Assembly: GCA_029582265.1 (NCBI GenBank)
Contig: CM055816.1
Span: 30,548,366-30,612,365, forward strand
Source of the DNA: Zoroaster sp. YZ-2022
Lineage: Eukaryota; Echinodermata; Asteroidea; Forcipulatida; Zoroasteridae
DNA length: 64,000 bases
Direction: 5' to 3'
Below the pieces are notes generated by a model that ran no database searches, was not told the origin of the DNA, and saw nothing but the letters and a program-made list of their open reading frames with translations. This document shows, in pieces, positions 21,716 through 33,150 of the stretch. Numbering within the stretch: position 1 is the stretch's first letter; each line of letters begins with the position of its first letter. Position numbers and translations under genes: made by a program.

Positions 21716-24343
21716 ATCTATTTGGCCAAAAAGTTAAGAAACTGTCAAAAATAGAGTGGAGTTCAACTACTGTAGGCTTACGCAGATGGCTAACACAGTA
21801 CGTTGTCATGTTAGCCATGTTAAACTCACACAAAGTGTATCAAAAATATTGTTTATTTTATGCAAAGCTGTTTTTTTCTTTTTTCATGTCTATTTTACAA
21901 TGACATGTATGATATAATGCATCTGTCTTAAACCGCAGAATAACCGCAGCCAAGAATAATAATTGTTTTAAGAGTACAGTTAAGCACACAACAAAATAAG
22001 CTATTTTGTGGTCAGTAAAATTAGCGCATCTAAACATACTCCTGGTTAAGGGTCATGATCAGTTTGGTTTTTGGTCGTGACAGCTATAGCCAAATAAACA
22101 TGTAGGTGTGTATTTTTTGTCAAAAGTAATTCATTACTTTTTAAGCCATTTACCTACAGAAAGATGTTATGTAATAGTGTAATATATAGCTGTAACAGTG
22201 TCCGTTTAAATTGACATATCGAGTCAAACAGATCTTTTCACCCCAGCACCGATTGGGTTTGGATTATTTCAATCTCTGAAGGTGCAGAGATGAAGGTGCA
22301 GAGATGAACAAACCTTTGATAACTGATAAAAGGCAATCTGACAAAATATATCATAGTCAGTCTCAACCATATCAACTCACTAAGTCTTATCTCTGAAAAA
22401 TACTTGACCAAGGCAGTACAATAATTTGATAACGAGGAATCTCAATGGCCGGATGGATGAATTTGATGAAGTCGTCACAATTGTATTGACTGGCACAAGT
22501 CTAATTATTAAGCAACAGATTCTCTATTTTTTGAATAAGCAAGGGTCTGTTTATTATATCACATATGGCCAACTCGTGTACTGAATAACATGTATCTATA
22601 TATGACCATGGAGGTAAAAATAGAGAGAACGTCTGCACACCACTATAAAATGGCCAAACTGTACCTACATATAACAAGAATTTATAGCTTATCTGCAGTG
22701 GTAGTGGAAACCGAGAATGCAAAGTACCAAAAGTTCAAAACATGAAATGAAAAAATACTAAAACCATCATATTCTGAATTTAATAGATAACAAATGTTCG
22801 CTCGGCACTTTCCTTTCAACAAAAAGAAAATTTGTCCCAATTTCAGTATATAGTTCTAAAAAAAAATAACCCCACCGATTACTGAGATAATATAAGGCCC
22901 ATGACCATCGACACTCAATATTTACTGAGATAATTATAAGGCCCATGACCATCAACACTCAATATTTGCCAAAACCCTTTATTGCGGGAGAGTTCTAAAA
23001 AATAAAAAGTAAAGATTTAAAAAAAGACAGAGATCTCTGGTTTTGCTTAGGACATAACTACTACAACTACCAAAATCAAGCCCCATGGATTGGTGTTAAT
23101 GACCAGCAACTTGGCTATGGAATGTGCTACACAGTGGTCTCATTGTTTCAGACCATGAGGTCTGATAAGTGCCCCATGCCTAGCTATACACATGGAAAGT
23201 GTACATAGACAATAGCATCAATTAGATCTTCTAAAATAAACTCTATGCTGGCTTTTTCTACTTAAAATACACATAGTTGGAAAAGTGATCCAATACAAAT
23301 CTTAACATAAATAACTTCTGTAAATCCTTAACTTTAAGAAACACAAATCAGTTAATCAAAATATCATCAGGTAAAAGAGATAATCTTTAAGTAAAAACAT
23401 CACTCTTGAAGAAGGTTAGGCCAATGTTACACAAATGTGTATGTGATGAAAACTGCTGGTCCAAGTTGGAACGAATAAATTAAATGCAACAAATATAAAT
23501 CCCAAGAACTCATGGGTAAACTAGAATGAAACATTAGCAACCTTCTTAAATGGCTATTAAATTTAAGTGAAATTACACATACCTGTAAAAAGGATGGTCC
23601 AATTATGAGACTCCAATGAGTAAGGCAGAAAAACTTTTATTTCAGTGTGCACACACAGTCATCCGTTGTATGAATGACCAAGAGTGCACACTGGCCAACA
23701 CACCAGGGCTCATCTTTGGGAGTCGGATTACGGCTTTTCTTTTTACAGGCTGTTGAAAATTTAGGGGGGAATAAAAATCCAGAGGGCTACACTAATAACA
23801 CCAGGGGCTGATCCAGAGTTTTCCAGGGATGGGGACCCTCTCCATGTGACGGGTGTGACTCGTCGGAGTCGCTCGGAGGGCGAGGCCATGTTCCCTAACC
23901 CAGTGTCCCAACGCTTGAATTGTAATTTCTTAATAATTATATCATCATCGAACACTGTCTCCGCCTGGGGCAGAATGTGCACTCACATGACTTAGCTCTC
24001 TCCAGAGTTCACGGTTCTGAGTGGCCTGATTTAGGGCATTGATGTCAAGATATTATGTCTGTGCTTATTGATGTCAATAATTATAAATAGTGCCTAAAGA
24101 GCTCTTTGAAATCTAGTGCACCACAGCCGAATCAACCCATCCCGCCCCCCTCCATGATCAACCCTATAGTTACACCACTGCAGTCTGTACACCAGTACTA
24201 GGCCTATACATTATTATAATTTATAAGAAAGACAAATGATAGGATCTTTATTAACTTGAAGTTGGTCTCATGTTGAATACATTGGGAAGAGGACGCCAAG
24301 CTTCTGCATCCATTTTAAAGATGTTTCTCAATTTGTGCAAGAA
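21716..24343. other. Upstream of the DUF4806 gene; no further gene seen
   Basis: About 2.6 kb upstream of the gene's ATG without recognisable exons. A 44-bp tandem duplication (ACTGAGATAAT...AAGGCCCATGACCATC...ACTCAATATT) sits at 22880-22968. Around 23800-23890 GGGGCTGATCCAGAGTTTTC and a GC-richer stretch look like a transposon fragment. No core promoter could be identified. Confidence 0.4.
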
Positions 24344-25613
24344 CAGAAAGCAAAGGAGAGAGTTAAGGAACAACTCTTAAAAAAGGGTGTTTAAATAACC
24401 TTTTGAAACACTATATTTACAGTGTGGTTGAAATTATAGATGTTATCAACACCATCATGACAAGAAAAATGGTCAACTGTCGGAAACTGGACAAATTCCA
24501 ATTTGATGTGGATCATCGGCGATCGGACGATGGTCCATTTAAAACAAAAATCTTAGTAATTTTTCAATATTTTCTCTTCAAAAAGACATCTAAACCTTCC
24601 GTAATGATATTGGATTATCAAAGAGTTCCTTCCTCCATGATCAAACGGACTGTTGTATCATTATCATCTGCAACCCAGTATTTAGAAACTATTCCCCACT
24701 TGCTTTCCCGGCAAGTATCTCAACCAGAGATTCGCTTATTTGACTTAGGTCTTTAGAAATAAAATCATTTTACTTGGAAGAATTTTACGATTTCTGGAAA
24801 GCCAGTTATCACATATCTAATTGACTGGCAAGGTCGTCCATGTGGGTCTGTTTAACAAGGTTGGTCATTGTTTATTATTACATAACACATAGCCAACTAC
24901 ACTTGCTGTGCTATGCACTTAAGGATAGGTATCTATGACAGAAAGCCTGCATATCATTATAGAATGACAAAACTGTAGCCTGTGGGAAAATCATGAATTC
25001 AAAGTTGAGAACAAGTGGAAAACAATTATCAAAGTAGATTTCGATTTTAAATAACTATACTCCTATAATATACGAGATAAAAAGGTGAACACGGTCAAAC
25101 AATTTACATGAAATTCTGGCCGTGATGGACGAAATTAAGAAAGAAAGGGTAAAAAAGTATCCGGTTTATGGTCATAGGTTGGCTTCAAAATCGGTGCGGT
25201 GACGATTTTTAATTAATTAATTCATTTTATTTTAAATAGTTTTCAGCCAGTGAAATACGTCATACATATGTATACTCGGTTATTGGAACCAGGCCAAATT
25301 TCCCATACACACAGTATAGTGGCTCAGAGAGGCCGCACAAATCGGACAAACGTTCATGTGAAAAAGTCGTTTAAAACATAGCGCGACGGATTTCCAATCG
25401 ATCCAGCAATTTTGGCTGCAATTGGACATCGTTTCATAGCAACTAAAAAAGAAAACTAAACTAAATGCCGACACATGACTCTGAGGCGACGCTCGCCGGA
25501 AACCAGAAACAGTAGATTTTTTTGGGGGGAGGGGCGGCTAACAGCCGGTGGATCTAAAAAAAAAAAATTTACGGTACAACCTCCGAAATTTCAGAAAACT
25601 CAATTCTTGCAAA
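24344..25613. repeat. Tandem segmental duplication, copy A
   Basis: This starts GAACAGAAAGCAAAGGAGAG and runs through CTTCCTCCATGATCAAACGG, AACAAGGTTGGTCATTGT and AAATCGGTGCGGTG to a region ending TACGGTACAACCTCCG. Copy B (25614-27566) repeats the same order. No protein family was recognised in either copy, although a 117-codon frame exists at 24403-24756. Confidence 0.8.
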
Positions 25614-25808
25614 GAACAGGGAAAGCAAAGGACAGAGTTAAGGAACAACTCTCAAAAAAGGGTGTTAAAATAACATTTTGAAACACTGTTACAGTGTGGT
25701 TGAAATTACAGATGTTATCAACACCATCATGACAAGTTAAATGGCCAACTGTCGGAAACTGGACAAAATCCAATTTGATGAGGATACTGGTCCATTTAAA
25801 ACAAAAAT

Positions 25809-26106
25809 CAGCCAATTTTTCTTTGCTCGCGAACCGTTTATATAATATTTCAGGTCAGTTTCTCTATATATAAATCTACTTTGTGTACAACCACATAAAA
25901 GGCCTGTGTCCCGTTTGTGTGATCCCCGCTACTGCCGTTACCCGGGTTGTTTGCATCTGACCGGGGCTTGATCCCTGGCTACTCGGCAGATGGTTTGGCC
26001 TCTGACCTGGCCCCATAGAGCAATAGATAATTGGCATAAGTGGACCGCCCACCAACGTAGGGGCTGGTTAGCTCAGTTGGTAGAGCGAGCAAAGAAAAAT
26101 TGGCTG
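25809..26106. mobile_element. Possible inserted element with 22-bp perfect inverted ends
   Basis: CAGCCAATTTTTCTTTGCTC plus GC at 25809-25830 is matched exactly in inverse at 26085-26106. The 298-bp unit lies in the part of copy B absent from copy A. Just inside the right end, GGCTGGTTAGCTCAGTTGG (about 26062-26080) is a tRNA-like A-box segment. No target-site duplication was found, so the class is open. Confidence 0.5.
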
Positions 26107-26599
26107 TATATTATTAATCTGTAGTTATAAAGAAACATCGCAAAACTAACTTGTAAAAATTCATCAGCGCCTTATGCAAGAACCTCAAGGCACTTTACAA
26201 TTAGAAACAAATAAAAAAGGGTTAAAATTACAACTTTATAGAAAGAGAATGTCATGTAAATAAGATCGATTTCAAAAAAATAAAATTCTCGAAGATGACA
26301 GCATTTCAGACGGAAATATTTCTCCGGACGATTGGTACGACCAGTCACCAACTATGTACCAAGAAAGGTTTTAGATTAAAATGCTAAAAACCTAATGATA
26401 ATCATATATCATGCATATGGCTGTATTTAAACTGCCACAGTTTAACAGTAAAAGGAAAAGTAGTGAACATGTATAGGCCTAGATATTTATTTGTATGCAT
26501 TCTAATGTGGAAATGGATCACCATATCATCGTCCAATAAATATTCACTTGTACATTTCTAGTTTGCTGAAGAATGTAATTGTTATGAGATTATCAGGGT
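26107..26599. other. Unmatched part of copy B, no gene
   Basis: AT-rich insertion text without counterpart in copy A. It includes a stretch similar to the 17280-17370 region (CGAAGATGACAGCATTTCAG, ATTTCTCCGGACGATTGG). No coding signature. Confidence 0.4.
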
Positions 26600-27566
26600 G
26601 TTCCTTCCTCCATGATCAAACCATGGAGGAAGGAACTCTTTTCCTTCCTCCATGATCAAACGGACTGTTGTATCATTATCATCTGCAACCAAGTATTTAG
26701 AAACTATTCCCCACTTGCTTTTCCCGGCAAGTATCTCTGGAAAGTATTTCTGGAAAGCCAGTTGTCACATGTCTAATTGACTGGCAAGGTCGTCCATGTG
26801 GGTCTAGTTATAAACAAGGTTGGTCATTGTTTATTATTACATAACACATAGCCAACTACACTTGCTGTGCTATGCACTTAAGGATAGGTATATATGACAG
26901 AAAGCCTGCATATCATTATAGAATGACAAAACTGTAGCCTATGGGAAAATCATGAATTCAAAGTTGAGAACAAGTGGAAAATAATTATCAAAGTAGATTT
27001 CGATTTTAAATAACTATACTCCTAATATACGAGATAAAAAGGTATATATAGAGTCGATTTGTAAAAAAGAAAAGAAATTATGGGTTAATACGGTAAAAAT
27101 AATTACATGAAATTTCTGGCCGTCTGATGGATGAAAGTAAAAAAGAAAGGCCAAAGAAGTCTCCGGTTTCTCGTCATAGGTTGGCTTCAAAATCGGTGCG
27201 GTGTAAACACACCATATACTGGGTTATTGGAACCAGACCAAATTTCCCATACCAGTATATGGTGGCTCAGAGAGGCAGCACAAATCGGACCATATGATCG
27301 GACAAACGTTCGTACCCCAATGTGAAAAAGTCGTTTAAATCACAGCTCGGCAGATTTACAATCGATCCAGCAATTTTGGCTGCAATTGGACATCGTTTCA
27401 TAACTAAAAAAGAAAACTAAAAATGCCAACACACGGCTCTGAGGCGGAAACCAGAAACAGTAGATTTAACAATATATATATTTTTAGGGGTAGATAACAG
27501 TAGATATTTTGTGTAAATTTACGGTACAACCTTCGAAAATTCAAAAAACTGTCCATTCCTGCAAAC

Positions 27567-28284
27567 GTGAAATCAGTTATACGGTAGAAATGTGTATTTC
27601 GATCAACGGGGTGTAAAATCAAGTATAATCACTTATTATCATTTTAAACGAAACTATACTGCAGTTATCAAACTGAAATGTTAGGTACCACCATCTTAAA
27701 TATAAATGTAAGCTTAGATATCAATCTGAAGAAATGAAGTTTTTTACAGTTTAAAATGGTTTCACCTATGAACACAATGAATGACATGTATTAATTTACT
27801 TAATTGATTGAAACAAGTGAATTATGGGAATAGCCACATGTTTTTCCTGATGATATGGTAACAAAATGTATTTTGTCTTCACTGACTTAATATCGGTAAT
27901 AAGAGGAATATTACTGATACTTGAAACTTTGTGAATACCAACATTTTAGATTCCAATGGATACGAAAAAAATTATTCTTTGATCAGAAATTCATTGTACA
28001 GTATATAGACTCCTGATTTATATTGAAAAACGTTTCTGACCAGTACACATTTGGATCCAACTTGTACACAGTTGTTACCTCTTTTTGTGCTCAGTAGAAA
28101 ACCATGCAACTTCGCATTTCGAAATTGAGTACAAGGGAAATAACCATCAGATGGGAGAGCACCATCGATCAGTGTGTGGCATATTAACAGAAACTCCATT
28201 AATACATGTACCAAAGTTATCTGATGATTCGTCTAATGAATGACACGCATGTAATGATCTCTCCAAAAACCTGTGAATTATTGT
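27567..28284. other. No gene seen
   Basis: AT-rich sequence. Minus-strand frames at 27972-28214 are short and unrecognised, although they could be the decayed 3' tail of the transposase that follows. Confidence 0.35.
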
Positions 28285-30190
28285 TCAAGGACAAAGTTTG
28301 GCTTCCTGATTACCTGCTTTAAGCTTTTTAGAAAAATTTCAAATGGAAAGGCCGCAAACTTGTCCAATGGACCATACAACTTGACATCGTCAGCAATGTG
28401 AACAAGTCCATGAACATTATATACCATTTGATCCGTCCCATAAACTCTGACAGGTGTTTTACAAAACAAATGAGGAGGTCGTTGGCATAACCACATAGAG
28501 GATCACACAAATATTGATTGGCAAGTATACGGATGGCAATGGAAAACAACATGAAGTTTTTATACATTTCATCAGGTAATTTGCCCTTCAACACCACTGG
28601 ACCTGTATAAAGAAGGAAGAGTCGAAACTCAGTGGCCTTCCACCTATCAACTTCAGTTAGAGCCCTGGGCAAATTCTAGCAAATTCTTTCGGTATGAAAC
28701 AACACCGAGACAGAAGGGATTCTGAAATCTGCGTCTTCACTGGTGTACCCAAGCGGCGTTTAAGAGGCCCTTTCAACCACAACATAAGAAGGCGCCTCAT
28801 AACTCCAAGGCACACCAAGTGCATATAGTCCAAGCATGGAGGTGAGAGACCATGCCCAATCCCAGCTTCCTCAATGGATTCGGTCCTATATGGTGGTCCT
28901 CATCTAACATGTCATCAAATGACTTATCTGTGCGATGAGGAGCATCTGTTTCAGGAAAAAACATTTTCTTGTCATACGTTCCTCGCTGATTGCATTTCTC
29001 ACAGCCTGAATAACCTGAGTGTGCTTTTACTTGCTTAAGATAAGCACGGGCCGGGCATCACATACAAAATTCAGTATATGACAACGGTATATACACGGCC
29101 GTCAAAGGTCAAGTTATTTAGTTTGAGCTTGATCATTTCTGTCACAAAATCGTTGAGGAATTCCTCGGGATCTTTTGGTTTTGATTTTCCTGTGAACAAA
29201 CCTATAATGAATGACTCGCTAGATCCTTGAATTAAACCTAAAATTGGCCAAAACTGTGTATTACTGCTTTTGAATAAAGGTAGTCCATCAACATTAATTT
29301 GAAGGAAGAGCTAATTGTTATCATGACCCCGCAGCTTGGGATCAGAAGCTAACTTCGACATTATACAATAGGCTACACCAAAATGATAGTACGATCCACT
29401 GCACTCCTGATAGTCTTTATTCCTTCAATTTTACCTGTAGATAAGAGCGTCCTTGGGTCTTTTGGAAGAGCTGGATGGAATTTTCGCAAGATTGCGAGTA
29501 AGCTTCGAAAAGAAGACTGATTTATGTTGCTATTTACAGCCCAATCACAAAGCAGTTTTGGCAAATCTTTGTCATTTTTGCGGCCATCTGACAAGCTAGA
29601 ATCAGAAAGGCAATCTGTTACAATCATCACTGTCAGAAAAGGATTCAAGTACAGAATCTGAACTTGCAACAGTCAAATCAAACAATGGTTCAGGCAGATC
29701 ATCATAAATTTCTCCTTCATTAACATTGTTTGAAGAGAAAGTATCATCATCTGCTTTAGGTTGACTCTAAACTTATTTTTGTTGTAGGGGATTTTTGACA
29801 TACAACTTCAGAATTATTCTGTGTATTCTCCTTGATTTCATTTGGTTTTGATTGCTGGTCTTCCGCATGCACATTCAGCATGCTGGTCGTTTGAACAACC
29901 GGGCCAGCATGAAAAGTTTCTTCAGTCTTTGCAATGTTCTGTAAATGTAGTTTGTATTTTTCTTCAATTTTTCTACGCTTTGTCCAGTACGACATCACCA
30001 CCTTGTGTTCACAGTCGGAACTGTCACAACTTCCACAGAAATGATATTTCCCACAAGTTTCCAAAATTTCCTTATCACTGATATTAATTCTTTTGTGGTG
30101 TAAATTATATGGGGATATGAACTGTTGTGTTGTCCAATGTACTTTGCAGGAAATATAATATGGACAAATATTTCATAGCAAGGATTTTTA
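28285..30190 (-). pseudogene. Decayed EnSpm/CACTA-type transposase
   Basis: Reading the minus strand from 30190 downwards, a Cys/His-rich start (CGKYHFCGSCDSSDCEHK, about 30060-30010) leads to SYWTKRRKIEEKY. An acidic linker and LPKLLCDWAVNSNINQSSF with LAILRKFHPALPKDPRTLL follow (29560-29430). Next come DYMHLVCLGVMRRLL (about 28835-28790), ATEFRLFLLYTGPVVLKG (about 28635-28580) and VYNVHGLVHIADDVK with DKFAAFPFE (about 28425-28335). These blocks in this order are those of a transposase family that I know from fish and invertebrate genomes as EnSpm-type. At least five stops or frameshifts (for example near 28475, 28670, 28990-29060, 29310, 29625) break it. No inverted ends were located. Confidence 0.8.
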
Positions 30191-30935
30191 TGGAAAAATG
30201 TACCTTGCACATGTATTTGTATAGTAGTACAGGGTGTATCTTGTTTCTTATAACTGTATCACAGTATAGTGAGACAATTATAGTCAATAACATGTATCAT
30301 CACAACCATTAAAACCAGCATGACCACAAACCAATGTTTTCTGACCGTTTGTAAAATTGGAGTTGACACTGCTGGTATACAAAAATGCACTCTAAATTTG
30401 GGGAACCATTAAACATGTGCGTTTTTCAAGACAAACCAAAATTTAAAATTACAATTTAAAAAACATATGGAAATAAGTTTTGCTTATCATGTTATCCAGC
30501 CAACCTTACAATTTATAATAAATGTTTTACGGACAGTGAAATTAAACCGAAACTCTGCAATGTGTCGTCACTGAAAAATACAGTAGGCATACACTGTTCA
30601 CATGCACCAAAAATGTGTGCGTAAAATTTAAAAGTACAATGTTATAATATATATAATTATGCCTACTTAAGGATTCAAAATACAATTTTCAGAATTGCGT
30701 AAAATTAAAAAAAGCAATATCAAGAAAATATAATAATACCAAATTCACTATAAGATCAGGTTACGTACCGAAAAACAAGCATGACCGACAAGCAAGACAC
30801 TGTTGACCCTTTAGGCCGACTCAAGTCTCAAGAGTATATTAGTAATAGTATAGTACTAGTAGGCCTATATATAAGTATTCTACAGTTTCAGTTGCATAAT
30901 TCAAATTACGTATGATTGGAACCATGCAGACTTAC
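30191..30935. other. No gene seen
   Basis: AT-rich sequence upstream of the transposase remnant, with no recognised motif. Confidence 0.4.
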
Positions 30936-30990
30936 CAGTTTGACCAGGTGTTGCTCCCACTGTAGTCCCCGAACTCTGCTTCTCTTCCAT
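30936..30990 (-). CDS. Weak candidate first coding exon
   Basis: On the minus strand an ATG at 30990-30988 opens MEEKQSSGTTVGATPGQT and runs into a strong donor (CTG|GTAAGTC, exon end 30936). The ~30-bp surroundings are richer in G+C than the flanks. Nothing downstream could be joined with a matching phase, and the peptide is not from a family I recognise. It could be a real first exon or chance. Confidence 0.25.
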
Positions 30991-33150
30991 TCCGAGTGTG
31001 TGTCACATTTAGTACGGCATATAACAGCAGGAAGTTACTACCAGGGCATTCGCATGCATGCTTCAAAAGCGTATTTTATATGGACATTTTTTACGTTTGA
31101 TATAGAATCTCCACATTAGAGGAATTGTTAATACTTTGAGATTGTGCGCTCGTAACCCGAAAATAACTAAAATAGAAAATGTACATTGACATCTCCATAA
31201 TTTTTGTATTGTATATTTTCTAAGTTCCTCGTCCCATGTTCACCATGGCTGATAAATTTGACATTGGAGGCTCCATGTCAGCTAGTGCCTTTCGGGATGT
31301 CTAATAATTTTTGTTAGCTATGGCAAACTCATCTAAAAGAAATGAAATTATTACCGATAAATAATTTTAGTTCGTTTGTACCACTCCATATAATCAATTC
31401 GAAAATCTTAATGCAACTAACGGTTACATAATGTTTTGTGATGTTTTTATACACGCGGATATGCTACCTTATTTACGTGGTCTTCGAATGCCAAGTAAAT
31501 TAATTTATAACATTTTTCTCGAAAATTTCAGTAGTTCAGACAAAATATTATTTGCTCAGCACTGCAGTGCCTTATTATACGAAATCAGCCGTTAGATTAA
31601 AAGTAATAGATTAAAACAAAAATAAATAAATAAATACAATTCTGATAATCACCACGTACTGCCTTTAAATATTTTACCAGAGGTATTTCGGAAAATTACC
31701 AATGGTGTACATAACCTTTAACTGTATAATTCACAAGTTAATTAGGAAGGTGAATCACGGATTAAAAGAGGAAAATTCAGCTGTATAAATCAACGGAATC
31801 CCGAGGCAGCTTGCCTTGTAAAAATTCCTAAACTCGACACGTCCTTTCACTGATTAGTTTATAATCATCATGATATATCCCTGATTATTGTATCTATCAT
31901 TACACTAATAACGATTGAAAATCCAACAATTATGTATGTCTCTCATTTAAAACGTTTAAGGTGTTTTAAAAGATCAATGCTATACCGATTAAAATATCTT
32001 AAAGTTCCTTGAACACTTACTTTACTTCTTCAAGACTGGCATAAGTTTATTAAAAACTAGCGCCCTCTTTTGTTGTGGGTTTCGAAGATAATTATTCCCT
32101 CATTATTTTAAATCGATTAAAATGTTTTTAAAATACTAGCAAACAATGCAACAAGCTAATAACTTGTTATTTGTATCACAAAAAATCCACACAATGATAA
32201 AAACAGGAAATAAGACATTTTCAGCAAATTTAAGTTTTTCAAGAAAATCCAAATTTTTACAAAGAAAGCGCACATAGAACGTGAGAGTACATACCTGTCT
32301 TTTATAACACTTTTGAACCCGTTTGAGGGAGTAAAATTAGTTGTTATATCAATTACTTCCTTATTTAAATAGAATTTCATAACCGTTGATGTACCCTGAC
32401 AGATTTGCCTATAATTCTAATGAATATTTTTTATAGGGGACTTTGGTAAAAGCAATTGCACGTATCCAATCTCCTCAGTTTTTCTCTGCTCCTTTTTATC
32501 TCATATTCTTTTCAGACGCTCTCGATCATTTATTGCTGGAAGCATCGTTCAGCTTGCTTTGACATTCCAGTTTTAATATTAATTAAAAAAGGAAAGGGAG
32601 TGGGATGAATTTGAAAATTTCATACAAATATTTGAGCACAGTATGCATAATTTGTATGCAGTGCCCTCAGCTATAAAAATAGACACATATAAGATGGATG
32701 ATGGTTTTTCAAATCCTTTAAGAACGATCGTTTTTTCGCGTTTGCGATTTTGATAAATTCAATGCTCTCGCTGGACTGAATACTAAAAAAAATACAAGAT
32801 GTATATAAACTTTTTTTTAAATTATTACTTTCACTTTAACAAACAACCTAAAGGAATTTCTATAATTATGCTGGTTACTTTCTGTATTCATAAAGCATAG
32901 GCGGTGTAACAATTAATTGTTTTATATATTTTTTATTTCTAAAAAAATACATTTATTTTGTCGTATTAAGTTATAGTGTGCGAATCCACAAAATGGCATG
33001 GGATATATGTGGCCTGCTAAAAGTCCTGGGAATTGTTTTTGAATGCTTCAAGCTTATCGTTAATTGCCACTTAAATATTCAGTTAAAAAATCACACAAAT
33101 TGGTTTCGTTGCCATAGGAAGGTGTATAAAACAACACAAAACTATTGAAG
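30991..33150. other. About 2.1 kb AT-rich sequence, no gene seen
   Basis: No homologous frames and no clear repeat. The minus-strand 74-codon frame at 32156-32380 is hydrophobic and AT-driven, and is not called. Confidence 0.45.

Larger units (their letters stand above)
25614..27566. repeat. Tandem segmental duplication, copy B with insertion
   Basis: It begins GAACAGGGAAAGCAAAGGAC and follows copy A to 25808 (AAACAAAAAT). About 790 bp without counterpart follow, then the match resumes near 26600 and runs to about 27566 (TACGGTACAACCTTCG). Copy B also carries an extra CCATGGAGGAAGGAA hairpin at 26604-26660 where copy A has a single CTTCCTCCATGATCAAAC. Confidence 0.8.
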
